A DNA stretch of 64,000 nucleotides, taken from assembly GCF_009792355.1 (NCBI RefSeq), contig NZ_CP047045.1:2320501-2384500 (forward strand), in the 5' to 3' direction. A program made the position numbers and the translations under genes. Each line of letters opens with the position of its first letter. The first letter of the stretch is position 1. The notes under the pieces are model-generated. The model was not told the DNA's origin. It did no database searches and saw only the letters and a program-made list of their open reading frames with translations. Below are positions 17,298-26,301 of this stretch, piece after piece. The DNA comes from Terricaulis silvestris. GTDB taxonomy: Bacteria > Pseudomonadota > Alphaproteobacteria > Caulobacterales > Aquidulcibacteraceae.

Positions 17298-19745
17298 GTG
17301 TCGAACGGAAAGAGCTTGGAAGCGAACGCGGGCGTGCAGCCCGAGCGGAGTACGCGCCCCTTCATGTGGCTCGTGTTCCTGTTCGTGTCTGCGTTCGCCG
17401 CCGCGACGTCGGCGCAAATCAAAGCGCACCACGATGATGCCGCCACCACGATCGTCGCCGCGCAACGCTCCGCCGCCGCGCTGATCGCGGAACGCGTGAA
17501 CGCGAACTTCGCCGTGGCGATGGGCGCGAGCGCGGGTGTTGCGGACTTGGCGCGCAGTTCGGGCGGTGCGGGCGCCGCGGCAATCGTCAGCGCCGCCTCA
17601 CAAGCGCCGCCGGTGAGTGCTGCCGCGATCGTGAACCGCGCCGGTCAGATCGAGGCCATCACCGATCCCTCGCAAGCCAGCCTCGCGGCAGCAGCCGTGC
17701 GCAGCGCAGATGGCGCGCAGGTCTGGAGCGGCGCACCCGATATGGGTGAACTCGCCACCGCGCCGACCATCGTGCGCCAGATCGGGGACCGCCACCTCGT
17801 CACAGTGATCGACCCAGCGCGGTTGCTTCCCGACCTCGACGTCAATGCGCGCGTGCTGATCGCATCGGAGTCCGGCACGGTGCTCTATGCTTCGCCTGCA
17901 CTGCAGCAAGCCGGCGCGCGCGCGCAGCAGCAAGTGCTCGCCGCGACGCGCCAGCAGCGCGCGCTCATTCGCGATGGCGATGGCGGCGCGTGGGCCGCGG
18001 CGGAAGGCGCAGCACAAATCGGCTCGCTCCGCGTGCTCGCGGCGTCGCCGGCGCCGACGGAGATCTCGCTCTGGCTCGCGGCGCTGTTGCGCTTTGCGCT
18101 GGTGGCTGCTGCACCGATGGCGGCCATGGGCGTGCTCTATCTGCTGATGCGCCAAAATGCGCAGCGTGCGCGTTTCGCGGAAGCCGAAGTTGTGCGCGCG
18201 GAGACGCATTTCCGCATCGCCGCCGACGGCGCCAAGGTCGGTGTGCTGGAATGGCGCGCGAACGCAGACGAGGTGCAATTGTCGGAACAGGCCGCGCGCC
18301 TGCTCGGCGCGCCGCGCGATACCATGGCGCTGCAGGACTTGTTGGAGCTCATCGTCAACGAGGACCGCTTCGCCGTCGACGAAGAATTCCGCCGCGCCAA
18401 AACGTCCGGACTGCTGGATGCGCGCTTCCGCGTGGCGCGTGGCAACGGCATGGCGTGGATCGAAGCGCGCGGAGCGGCGGTCGAGGATTCCAGTGGCCGG
18501 GTGCAGACACGCCTGTTCGCCACCGTGGTCGACACGACGCAGCGCTACGAAGCCGAAGCGCGCGTTTCGCGGCTTGAGCATCAGCTCCGCGCGGCGCTGG
18601 AGAACTTCTCCGGCCCATTCGCGCTTTGGGACTCCCGCCGGCGCCTGCTGCTCTGGAATCAGAGCTTCGCCGAAGCCTTCAAGCTCGGCCCCGAATTGCT
18701 GCGCCCACGCGCCTCCTACGAAGCCATCGCGGCGGCGGCGGCGGCGAATATCCGGCGCGAGAAGCACGATCCGACCAACCCGGACGTGCGCATCATCGAA
18801 CTCACCAATGGCGATTGGCTGCATATCGTCGAGCGCCGCGCCGCTGATGGCGGCATCATCACGGTGGGCGTTGATATTTCGCCGCTGAAGAAGAAGGAAG
18901 AAGAGCTGGCGCGCAACGAACGCCGGCTCTCGGACGCGCTCTCGCGCGCCGAAGGCCAGGAATACCGGATCAAGGCGCTGGCGCGCGAAGCGCATGAAGA
19001 GCGCGCTAAGGCGGAAGAAGCCAGCCGCGCCAAGTCAACGTTCCTGGCCAATATGAGCCACGAACTGCGCACGCCGCTCAACGCGGTGATCGGCTTCTCC
19101 GAGATCATGGCGAAGGAGCTGTTCGGGCCGATCGGCAACCCACAGTACAAGCAATACTCGACCGACATCTTCGACAGCGGCAACCACCTACTCGAATTGA
19201 TCAACGACATCCTGGACATGGCGAAGATCGAAGCCGGCAAGTTGACGCTCTCACCGCGCCCGCTCGATCCGAGCGTGGCGATCGAGCAGGCTGTGCGGCT
19301 GACCAAGCGCAAGGCGGAGGAGAAAGGTCTCTCTGTCGTCGTCGATGCCGAAGAACTGCCGGAGATCGAAGCGGATCACCGCGCGGTGAAGCAGATCCTG
19401 CTGAACCTGCTCTCAAACGCCGTGAAGTTCACGGACACGGGCGCGATCATGGTGCACGCGCGCGGGAACAACGCGGGGCTGACGTTACGCGTCGTCGATA
19501 CCGGTTGCGGCATCCCTCCCGAGCATTTGCCTCGCCTGGCGCGGCCGTTCGAGCAAGTCGAACAAGAGCTGACGCGCACGAACGCCGGCACTGGGCTCGG
19601 TCTCGCGCTCACCAAGTCGCTCGCGGAAATGCACGGCGGTAAGCTTGCGATCCAAAGCGAAGTGGGACGCGGCACGATCGTGACGATCACCCTGCCGCGC
19701 ACATTCGGCGGCCATCGCGAACCGGAAGCCACCGCAGCCGAGTAA
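17298..19745 (+). CDS. PleC-like membrane sensor histidine kinase with PAS domains
   Basis: Predicted 815 aa from a GTG start. A membrane segment near residues 22-42 (FMWLVFLFVSAFAAATSA) and a second near 255-283 (RFALVAAAPMAAMGVLYLL) enclose a periplasmic sensor. Two PAS-like domains follow (about 295-420 and 430-540), then a coiled linker, the HisKA box FLANMSHELRTPLNAVIGFS with the phosphorylated His588, and the HATPase domain with NLLSNAVKFTD, DTGCGIP and GTGLGLALTKSLAEMHGG. The kinase core and length resemble Caulobacter PleC (842 aa), which acts on DivK and PleD in polar cell-cycle control. Whether it is the PleC orthologue cannot be settled here. Confidence 0.85.
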   Translation: MSNGKSLEANAGVQPERSTRPFMWLVFLFVSAFAAATSAQIKAHHDDAATTIVAAQRSAAALIAERVNANFAVAMGASAGVADLARSSGGAGAAAIVSAASQAPPVSAAAIVNRAGQIEAITDPSQASLAAAAVRSADGAQVWSGAPDMGELATAPTIVRQIGDRHLVTVIDPARLLPDLDVNARVLIASESGTVLYASPALQQAGARAQQQVLAATRQQRALIRDGDGGAWAAAEGAAQIGSLRVLAASPAPTEISLWLAALLRFALVAAAPMAAMGVLYLLMRQNAQRARFAEAEVVRAETHFRIAADGAKVGVLEWRANADEVQLSEQAARLLGAPRDTMALQDLLELIVNEDRFAVDEEFRRAKTSGLLDARFRVARGNGMAWIEARGAAVEDSSGRVQTRLFATVVDTTQRYEAEARVSRLEHQLRAALENFSGPFALWDSRRRLLLWNQSFAEAFKLGPELLRPRASYEAIAAAAAANIRREKHDPTNPDVRIIELTNGDWLHIVERRAADGGIITVGVDISPLKKKEEELARNERRLSDALSRAEGQEYRIKALAREAHEERAKAEEASRAKSTFLANMSHELRTPLNAVIGFSEIMAKELFGPIGNPQYKQYSTDIFDSGNHLLELINDILDMAKIEAGKLTLSPRPLDPSVAIEQAVRLTKRKAEEKGLSVVVDAEELPEIEADHRAVKQILLNLLSNAVKFTDTGAIMVHARGNNAGLTLRVVDTGCGIPPEHLPRLARPFEQVEQELTRTNAGTGLGLALTKSLAEMHGGKLAIQSEVGRGTIVTITLPRTFGGHREPEATAAE

Positions 19746-20339
19746 TTATTGCTGCTGGCGGCGCTCGCGCCGTTCCCGACGCCGCTCGCGTATTTCCTCG
19801 CGCCGTTCCTGCCACCGCTCGCGCACGGGCGCCGCCTCCTCGCCCGCCAGGTCGCCAGCGGGCGCCAAGGCGGCGCGGCGCGCCGGCCGCGCGCGACGTA
19901 GCGCGTCAATGGCAGCGCGACGCTCCGCCGGTGTTAGCTGTCCGAACGCTTCGACGACGTCGTCGTGAATGACGCCGATCGCGGCTTGATCGGCTTCACG
20001 CAAGCGCGCGAACGCAGCACGCACACGCTCGACATCGTACGGCTCGGCCGCCGCTGCGTCGAACGCCTCGCGACGCGCTTGACTCGCTGTGCTGCGCGCT
20101 GTGCGTGACTCGACCCAACTATCGGCCAGCTTGCTTCGCATCGCGGCGCGGGTCGTTTCGCTCGGCATCGCCACGATAAAAGCGCGCGCGCCGGGCATGC
20201 GCGTGACTGCCGCTTCGGGCGCGTCGCGTTGGACCCGCACGCCCGCGCCATAAGCGCCTGCCACGGCGCCGACTACGATCAGGTTGAACGCCACTGAGAT
20301 GAACAGCAGCGTTCGCCATGGGAACGGTTTGTCGCTCAT
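19746..20339 (-). CDS. Periplasmic heavy-metal sensor-like protein (CnrX/Spy-like)
   Basis: Predicted 197 aa. One N-terminal membrane anchor (WRTLLFISVAFNLIVVGAVAGAYGAG) precedes a helical, Arg/Ala-rich periplasmic domain whose segment DVVEAFGQLTPAERRAAIDALR matches the LTPEQR-type motif of Spy/CpxP and Metal_resist proteins. The tail (ERREEIRERRRERRERRQQQ) is extremely basic. The start ATG at 20339 overlaps the stop of the upstream membrane protein. Such proteins are often made with an ECF sigma factor and sense metal or envelope stress; here the sigma factor is two genes upstream. Convergent with the PleC-like kinase, with no gap. Confidence 0.75.
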   Translation of the reverse strand: MSDKPFPWRTLLFISVAFNLIVVGAVAGAYGAGVRVQRDAPEAAVTRMPGARAFIVAMPSETTRAAMRSKLADSWVESRTARSTASQARREAFDAAAAEPYDVERVRAAFARLREADQAAIGVIHDDVVEAFGQLTPAERRAAIDALRRARPARRAALAPAGDLAGEEAAPVRERWQERREEIRERRRERRERRQQQ

Positions 20340-20728
20340 CCCTCGTCTCCGTCGTCGCCAAACGGCGCTTCGAACGCCGCCGTGAAGTAGCCGTCGTCCT
20401 GATCGGCCAGCGGCGCCAGCATGCCCCCGCCATAGCCCAGCACAATTCCAAACACCGCGCACGCGGCCAGCGCCAACGCCGCGCGCGTATCGAACGCAGC
20501 GCTTCGGCGTGGAGCGGTTGCGAGGATGCGCGCCGCGAGGGCGCTCGTGTCTGGCGCGCCGCCGGCCAGGCTCAGTGCGCGATCCAGCGCTCGCGCCGCG
20601 TTGAGCATTGCCGCCGCCCCGGCATCCTGCGCGGCGAACGCCTCGCCCGCGGCGCGCTCATCGTCCGGCCAACGCCGGAAGTCGGCGCCGTAAGCGTCCA
20701 GCAAAACCTCGAACCGTTCGCGGTCCAT
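20336..20728 (-). CDS. Single-pass membrane protein, putative anti-sigma factor
   Basis: Predicted 130 aa from the ATG at 20728, which follows a good site (ggaagga); a GTG at 20749 overlapping the sigma factor stop is an alternative. The cytosolic N-terminal part (DRERFEVLLDAYGADFRRWPDDERAAGEAF) looks like the short domain found in many proteins encoded next to ECF sigma factors in Caulobacterales. A single membrane helix (AALALAACAVFGIVLGYGGGML) follows, then a short acidic tail. Role as anti-sigma factor is inferred from position and layout; no ZAS zinc motif (HxxxCxxC) is visible. Confidence 0.72.
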   Translation of the reverse strand: MDRERFEVLLDAYGADFRRWPDDERAAGEAFAAQDAGAAAMLNAARALDRALSLAGGAPDTSALAARILATAPRRSAAFDTRAALALAACAVFGIVLGYGGGMLAPLADQDDGYFTAAFEAPFGDDGDEG

Positions 20729-20745
20729 CGTCCGTCCTTCCTTCG

Positions 20746-21324
20746 TCACACCCGCGAGGCGCCGTCGGCGTCCCCGATTAGATCTTGAGCCACGTCGGCG
20801 AGCGCCGCCTTCAGCGCGCGCCGTCCGCGCGCGAGCAGCGACTCCAAAGCTTCAACGCTGATTTCCAGCGTTTCCGCCGCGGCAATGTTTGTCAGTTCCT
20901 GAAAGTGCACCAGCTCCAACGCCGCGCGCTGGCGCTCCGGCAGGTCGGCAAGCGCCGCGTGCACTTTCTGCGAACGCTGTCGCGCCAGCCATTGATCGCT
21001 CGCGAGCGGCGCGCGGTCGGCGACGTAAACGCCGGCATCCGGATCGGATTTTTCGCGGCGGCGGCGCAGGCGGTCGTAGCAGAGATTGAGCGCGACGCGG
21101 TGCATCCAGGTTTCGAACTTGGCCGCACCCGGTTTCCAGCGCGGCGCCTCGCGCCAGACGCGGAGAAACACGTCCTGCGCCACGTCCTCGGCCTCGGCGG
21201 CGTCGTTCAGCATGCGGCGGGCGAGGCCGACCATGCGCGGCAAGTGACGGCGCACGAGTGCGGACGCGGCTTGGGCGTCGCCCGCCCCCGCGTTCCGGAC
21301 TAGTTCGGCGTCCGGGTCGATCAC
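20746..21324 (-). CDS. ECF-family RNA polymerase sigma factor
   Basis: Predicted 192 aa from a GTG start. Region 2 is clear (HLPRMVGLARRMLNDAAEAEDVAQDVFLRVW, then FETWMHRVALNLCYDRLRRR) and region 4 is the helix-turn-helix near residues 130-175 (LPERQRAALELVHFQELTNIAAAETLEISVEALESLLARGRRAL). There is no large non-conserved region, as expected for group 4 sigma factors. It is the first of three overlapping genes (sigma, membrane protein, periplasmic sensor), a standard envelope-signalling unit, and lies 33 bases after glnE on the same strand. Confidence 0.93.
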   Translation of the reverse strand: MIDPDAELVRNAGAGDAQAASALVRRHLPRMVGLARRMLNDAAEAEDVAQDVFLRVWREAPRWKPGAAKFETWMHRVALNLCYDRLRRRREKSDPDAGVYVADRAPLASDQWLARQRSQKVHAALADLPERQRAALELVHFQELTNIAAAETLEISVEALESLLARGRRALKAALADVAQDLIGDADGASRV

Positions 21325-21357
21325 GTGCGCATCGCCTGCCGCACCGAACCTCCGCTG

Positions 21358-24225
21358 CTATGAACGCACCAGCGGCGCCGATCCGTCGCCGGGCGAGCCA
21401 ACTATCTGCGCGAAATCGGCGCGGACGGCTTGTTGCAAGGCGCTCAGGCGCCGCTCGGCCTCTTCCACGGTCTCGGCGCCCAGCAGCGCGGCGATGCGTG
21501 CCGAAAGCGGCGCGGGCGCGGCTTCGGGCGAGAACTCGCCATCGACCGCGATCCGAAGCAGCTGTTGGAGGTCGCTCAACATGCGCCAGGTGTTGGCCAG
21601 CCTGTCGCCGGCCTCTTGGCTCAACAGGCCTGCCGCCGTCAGGCGTTCGAGCGCTTCGCCTGTGTTCGCAGCCACGATTTGGGGCGCCGCAGCGGCGTGG
21701 ATGAGCTGGAGCGCCTGGGCGATGAACTCGATGTCGACGAAGCCGCCGGGCGCCAGCTTCAAATCCCACGCGCCCCGGCCCCGGCGCTCGCGCTCCATCC
21801 GTCCGCGCATGTCGGCGACATCGGCCGCGACTTTGGCGGCGTCGCGCGTACGGGCGAGCGCCGCACGCACAGACGCCATCACGCGCGCGTTCAGTTGCTC
21901 ATCGCCCGCGACGGGCCGTGCGCGGGTGAGCGCCTGCAACTCCCACGTCCAAGCTTCTTCGGCGTAGTAGCGCTCGAACGAGGACAGGCGCACCGCAACC
22001 GGACCTTTCGAGCCGGACGGGCGGAGCTTGGTGTCGATGTCGTAAAGCGCGCCTTCCTCGGTCGGCGCCGATAGCGCGCTGATCAAGCGTTGCGTGAGGC
22101 GGGTGTAGAAGTCCGAAGCGGCGGAGGCTGCCTCGACAGGGGCGTCGTAGACCAGCATCAGATCCAGATCGGAGCGCTCGGCCAATTCGCTGCCGCCGAA
22201 CTTGCCCAATGCCAAGACAACGAAGGCGCCGGGTTGCTTGCCGTACTGGCGCTCGGTCTCTGCGAGCGCCGCGTCTACCATCGCGATCACGCACGCCTCG
22301 GCGAGATCGGATTGCGCCGGGCCTACTTCCGCCGCCAACGATATGCCTTGAAGCACTTGCACGCCGATCCGGAACGCCTCCTCGCGATGGTAGCGGCGCG
22401 CAGCGTTGAGTTTGGCTTCAAAGCTGCCCGTGTCCGCCAGTTGTGCTTGCAGCTCGGCGCGCTTGCGGCCCGGTTCGTCCTGACCGAACGGCACGGTGAA
22501 ACGCGGCTCAATCAGCGCGTCGAGCAGAGCCGGTTGGCGCGCCAGCGCGTCGGCCAGGCGCGGCGCCAGGGTGAATAAGCGCGCGAGCAAATCGAGCAAC
22601 GCCGGACGGGCATCGAGCAACGCCAGCACTTGAACGCCGGCGGATAGCCCTGCGAAGAAGGACGTAAAGCGGGCGAAGGCCTGATCGGGTTCGCCCGCAG
22701 TTGCGATGGCGCGGAGCAAGCGCGGCGTCAGCCGTGTCAGCAACTCACGGGCGCGCTCGGAACGCATGGCGCGGATGCGGCCATGGTGCCAGCCGCGGAT
22801 GGTTTGGCTGACGAAGGCGGAATGGGCGAATCCCAGTTTTTCGATCGTTGCGAGTGTCTCGGCGTGATCCTCAACGCCGGTGAAAATGAGACTGCCGAGC
22901 GGATCGGCCAAGCTGTCGCCACGACCGAACAATTGATGGTCGATATCCGAGACGATGCGGCGCTGATCGATCAGCGCCTTGTCGAAGGCATCGAGGCTTT
23001 CGAACCCGGCGAGCGCGGCGACGTGGGCGCGCGTTTCCCTGTCGCCCGGCACTTTATGGGTCTGCGCGTCTTCCAGCATCTGGATGCGATGTTCGACGTC
23101 GCGGAAGAACACGTACGCGTCATGCAACGCCGTGCGCGCGTCAGCCGTGATCGCGCCTGCATCGACCAACGCATCGAGGGCGGCGAGTGTCCGTCGTGTC
23201 CGCAGCGCCTTGCTGCGGCCACCGAGGATGAGTTGTTGGGTTTGCGCGAAGAGCTCGATGTCACGGATGCCGCCGCGGCCGAGCTTTACGTCGAACACGG
23301 GATCGCCGAGTTCGGCGCTTTTGTGCGCGGAGAGGATTTGGCGCTTGATCGAATGGACGTCTTCGACCGCGGCATAGTCGAGATGCTTGCGCCAGATGAA
23401 GGGTTCGAGTGAGGCGAGGAACGCGCGGCCGCAGCTGCGATCACCAGCCGCGGCGCGGGCTTTGATGAAGGCGGCGCGTTCCCAGTTCTGGCCGAGGTTT
23501 TGGTAGTAGTGCTCGGCTGACGCGATCGAGACGGCGACTGGCGTTGAGCCCGGATCGGGGCGCAGGCGCAGGTCCGTGCGGAAAACGTAGCCGTCAGCCG
23601 TGACTTCTTCCAACGCGCGCACCATTGGCGCAACTAGACGAACCGCGGCAACGCGCGGCTCCTTGGCTTGTGCGACGGCCAGCAACTCAGGATCGAAGAA
23701 CACCGAGAAGTCGATGTCGCTGGAATAGTTGAGTTCACCCGCTCCCATCTTGCCCATGGCGATGAGCGCGAAGCCTGGGACTGGGCCAACGTCATCGTTC
23801 GCCGGCGAAGCGACGATGTCGCCGCGCGCGATGCTCTCGCGGGCGCCGAGCGCCAGAGCGGCGCGCAGCGAAGCGTCGGCGAAGTCCGTCAGCGCACCGG
23901 TCACGCGTTCGAGCGGCCAGACGCGCGCGAGATCGGCGACGGCGGCAGCGAGATGTACAGCGTCCTTCGCGCGGCGAAGCGCGCGCATGCCTTCTTCGAT
24001 TGGTGGCGGGTCTTGCTCGATCGAACGCGCATCTGCGATCGCCTGGGCAAGCAGGCGCTCAGGCCATTGCGAGTCAGGTTGATCGAGCAGGTCGGGACGG
24101 CGTTCAAACAGCCGCTTCAAGTACGGTGCGTGATCGGTCAGCGCCGCTAAGGCGCCAGCCCAGGGCGAGGCGCCAAAGGACGCTGGCGCGGCGCCACGCG
24201 CGAGCGCGGGGCCAACGCCGCTCAC
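21358..24225 (-). CDS. glnE: Bifunctional glutamine synthetase adenylyltransferase/deadenylylase
   Basis: Predicted 955 aa, normal for GlnE. It has the two nucleotidyltransferase domains of the family: the first with YSSDIDFSVFFD near residue 170 (deadenylylation) and the second with ERSDLDLMLVYD near residue 685 (adenylylation), each followed by GlnD/PII-uridylyltransferase-type helical domains. Between them lies the conserved segment IWRKHLDYAAVEDVHSIKRQI. The enzyme adds or removes AMP on glutamine synthetase in response to PII. The start overlaps the stop of the upstream histidine kinase (ATGA), so it is translated in one transcript with that kinase and its regulator. Confidence 0.96.
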   Translation of the reverse strand: MSGVGPALARGAAPASFGASPWAGALAALTDHAPYLKRLFERRPDLLDQPDSQWPERLLAQAIADARSIEQDPPPIEEGMRALRRAKDAVHLAAAVADLARVWPLERVTGALTDFADASLRAALALGARESIARGDIVASPANDDVGPVPGFALIAMGKMGAGELNYSSDIDFSVFFDPELLAVAQAKEPRVAAVRLVAPMVRALEEVTADGYVFRTDLRLRPDPGSTPVAVSIASAEHYYQNLGQNWERAAFIKARAAAGDRSCGRAFLASLEPFIWRKHLDYAAVEDVHSIKRQILSAHKSAELGDPVFDVKLGRGGIRDIELFAQTQQLILGGRSKALRTRRTLAALDALVDAGAITADARTALHDAYVFFRDVEHRIQMLEDAQTHKVPGDRETRAHVAALAGFESLDAFDKALIDQRRIVSDIDHQLFGRGDSLADPLGSLIFTGVEDHAETLATIEKLGFAHSAFVSQTIRGWHHGRIRAMRSERARELLTRLTPRLLRAIATAGEPDQAFARFTSFFAGLSAGVQVLALLDARPALLDLLARLFTLAPRLADALARQPALLDALIEPRFTVPFGQDEPGRKRAELQAQLADTGSFEAKLNAARRYHREEAFRIGVQVLQGISLAAEVGPAQSDLAEACVIAMVDAALAETERQYGKQPGAFVVLALGKFGGSELAERSDLDLMLVYDAPVEAASAASDFYTRLTQRLISALSAPTEEGALYDIDTKLRPSGSKGPVAVRLSSFERYYAEEAWTWELQALTRARPVAGDEQLNARVMASVRAALARTRDAAKVAADVADMRGRMERERRGRGAWDLKLAPGGFVDIEFIAQALQLIHAAAAPQIVAANTGEALERLTAAGLLSQEAGDRLANTWRMLSDLQQLLRIAVDGEFSPEAAPAPLSARIAALLGAETVEEAERRLSALQQAVRADFAQIVGSPGDGSAPLVRS

Positions 24226-25616
24226 GCCGCCGCCGGCAAGACGAGCGCCGCACCGAGGCCGGTCTTGTCGCCATTGCTGAGGCCATCACGCAAATGCAGG
24301 CCGCCTTGATGCAGGCGCGCGACTGCGGCCACCAAGCTCAGCCCCAGGCCCACGCCCGGCGTCGAGCGTGCAGTTTCCAAGCGCACGAAGCGCTCCAGCA
24401 CGCGATCGCGTTCAGCGGGCGGCACGCCGGGACCATCATCCAGCACGTCGATCTCGATGCGTCCGTCCGGGCGCCGCAAAGCGCGGACTTCTACGTTGCC
24501 GCCACTCGGCGTGTACTTCAGCGCGTTTTCGATCAGGTTCGACACCGCTTGCGTGAAGAGGCCGTGCTCGCCGCGCACGACCAAGCCGTCCTGCACTTGA
24601 GCGCGCAAGGTGAGGCCCTGTTCTTCCGCTGCTGGCTCGTAGAACTCGGCAAGTTCACGCAGAATCTCGCTCGCATCGACGCGTTGCAGGCGCCAATTCG
24701 ACGCCGTCTCCACCCGCGCAAGCTTCAGCACGGCGCTGAACATATTGAGCAGTCGATCGGCTTCATCGACGGCCTTGCGCAGCGCTTCGCGATCAGCGTC
24801 GGTATCCGGTGGCGCGTCGAGTGCGTTCTCTATCTTCTGTTTGAAGCGGGTTAGCGGCGAGCGCAGATCGTGCGCGATGGCGTCGCCGGCGGTGCGCGTT
24901 GTGTTCATCAGCCGCTCGAGCCGATCGAGCATGGCGTTCATGGCTTCCGCCAATTCGTCAAACTCATCGCCGACGCCCCGCACAGGGGCGCGGCGCGTCA
25001 TGTCGCCCGCCATGACCTCGCGCGCGGTGTTGGACAGCGCTTCGGCTCGGCGTGCGGCCTGGGTGGCCGCAAGAAGCCCACTGACGATGGAGACGATCAG
25101 GCCGACGATTGCGACGGTCCACAGCACCTGGGTGATGCGGCCCGCGATAATGGCGCTGTCACCGAGATCGCGCGCGACGAGCAGGATGGGGCCGTTGATC
25201 AGACGCCCGACGCGCCCGCTGGCGCGCCCGCGCACCGGCTCGCCGTTTTCGTCTACGCGCTCGAAACTGAAATCGACGCGCTCCGGCGTTTCGCGTGGCG
25301 CCGCCGGCAATTGCTGGAAGTCGCCGGTGACGACGACGCCATTGCTTTCAGCAAGTACGTAGAGGAACGGCCCTTGCCGCGCGGCGCGCTCGACCACTTC
25401 CTGGTTCAGCCGCCGCATGCCGCCTTCGGCGTAGGCGCGCTCCAGCGTGGCGTATTCCTGGTCAGCCAGGACGTTGGAGTCGCGGATGAGTTGGCCCACG
25501 GTGGCGAAGTAGACGTAGACCAGCATGGCCACGACGAACGCAAGCACGACCCCGGCTTGCACCAGGGCAAGCCGGAACGTTGTCGTGCGAAGGAGCGCGT
25601 CGAGGCGGGGCCTCAT
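24222..25616 (-). CDS. Two-component sensor histidine kinase (HAMP, EnvZ/QseC-like)
   Basis: Predicted 464 aa. Membrane helix near 15-38 (LALVQAGVVLAFVVAMLVYVYF), periplasmic domain, second helix near 165-190 (VAIVGLIVSIVSGLLAATQ), HAMP domain, then HisKA with AIAHDLRSPLTRFKQKI and HATPase with NLIENALKYTPSGGNV, DDGPGVP and GVGLGLSLVAAVARLHQGG. The signal is unknown. It overlaps the cognate OmpR-type regulator upstream by 4 bases and glnE downstream by 4 bases. The order degP-regulator-kinase-glnE recurs in other alphaproteobacteria as far as I recall. Confidence 0.92.
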   Translation of the reverse strand: MRPRLDALLRTTTFRLALVQAGVVLAFVVAMLVYVYFATVGQLIRDSNVLADQEYATLERAYAEGGMRRLNQEVVERAARQGPFLYVLAESNGVVVTGDFQQLPAAPRETPERVDFSFERVDENGEPVRGRASGRVGRLINGPILLVARDLGDSAIIAGRITQVLWTVAIVGLIVSIVSGLLAATQAARRAEALSNTAREVMAGDMTRRAPVRGVGDEFDELAEAMNAMLDRLERLMNTTRTAGDAIAHDLRSPLTRFKQKIENALDAPPDTDADREALRKAVDEADRLLNMFSAVLKLARVETASNWRLQRVDASEILRELAEFYEPAAEEQGLTLRAQVQDGLVVRGEHGLFTQAVSNLIENALKYTPSGGNVEVRALRRPDGRIEIDVLDDGPGVPPAERDRVLERFVRLETARSTPGVGLGLSLVAAVARLHQGGLHLRDGLSNGDKTGLGAALVLPAAA

Positions 25617-26281
25617 CCCTCCAGGCGATAGCCTGAACCGCGAACGGTGTGCAGTAGCGTTTGCGCGAAATCACGATCGATCTTCGAACGCAGACGCGAG
25701 ATGTGCACGTCGATCACGTTCGTCTGAGGATCGAAATGATAGTCCCAGACGTTTTCGAGCAGCATCTTGCGCGTCACTGTCTGACCGGCGTGGCGCATGA
25801 GGTATTCGAGCAGGCGGAACTCACGCGGCTGCAGGTCGAGCTTCTTGCCGTCGCGTTTCACGGTTCGAGCCAGCAGATCCATTTCCAGATCGCCGACTTG
25901 CAGGCGGGTGGCGGGACCCAGATCGCGGCCGTGCCAGAGTGAACGGACGCGCGCGAGCAGCTCGCGGGTCGAGAACGGCTTGCCGAGATAGTCGTTGGCG
26001 CCGGCGTTCAGGCCCTCGATGCGGTGGTCTTCGTCATGCAGCGCAGACAAGATCAGCACCGGCGTCGAAACGCCCTTGCCGCGGAGGTCGCGCACGATCG
26101 ACACGCCCTGCTTCTTCGGCAGCATGCGATCGAGCACGATCACGTCGTACGCGCCATTGAGCGCCATCGACTCGCCGAGTTCGCCGTCTCCAGCGTGATC
26201 GACTTCATGACTATCGGCGGCGAGCGAGGCCTTCAGGCTCTCGGCCATATCGAGGTCGTCTTCGACCAGCAGCACGCGCAT
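25613..26281 (-). CDS. OmpR-family response regulator
   Basis: Predicted 222 aa. The receiver domain has the acidic pocket (LLVEDD), phospho-acceptor aspartate in VIVLDRMLPKKQG, and the K of YLGKPFS; the C-terminal winged helix has LDLQPREFRLLEYLMRHAGQTVTR and VIDVHISRLRSKID. The ATG at 26281 was chosen because the receiver begins there. It regulates with the downstream kinase (overlap ATGA). The target genes may include degP, which lies 21 bases upstream in the same direction, but no operator was recognised. Confidence 0.93.
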   Translation of the reverse strand: MRVLLVEDDLDMAESLKASLAADSHEVDHAGDGELGESMALNGAYDVIVLDRMLPKKQGVSIVRDLRGKGVSTPVLILSALHDEDHRIEGLNAGANDYLGKPFSTRELLARVRSLWHGRDLGPATRLQVGDLEMDLLARTVKRDGKKLDLQPREFRLLEYLMRHAGQTVTRKMLLENVWDYHFDPQTNVIDVHISRLRSKIDRDFAQTLLHTVRGSGYRLEG

Positions 26282-26301
26282 GGCGCTTGTCCCCCTCATG
26301 A

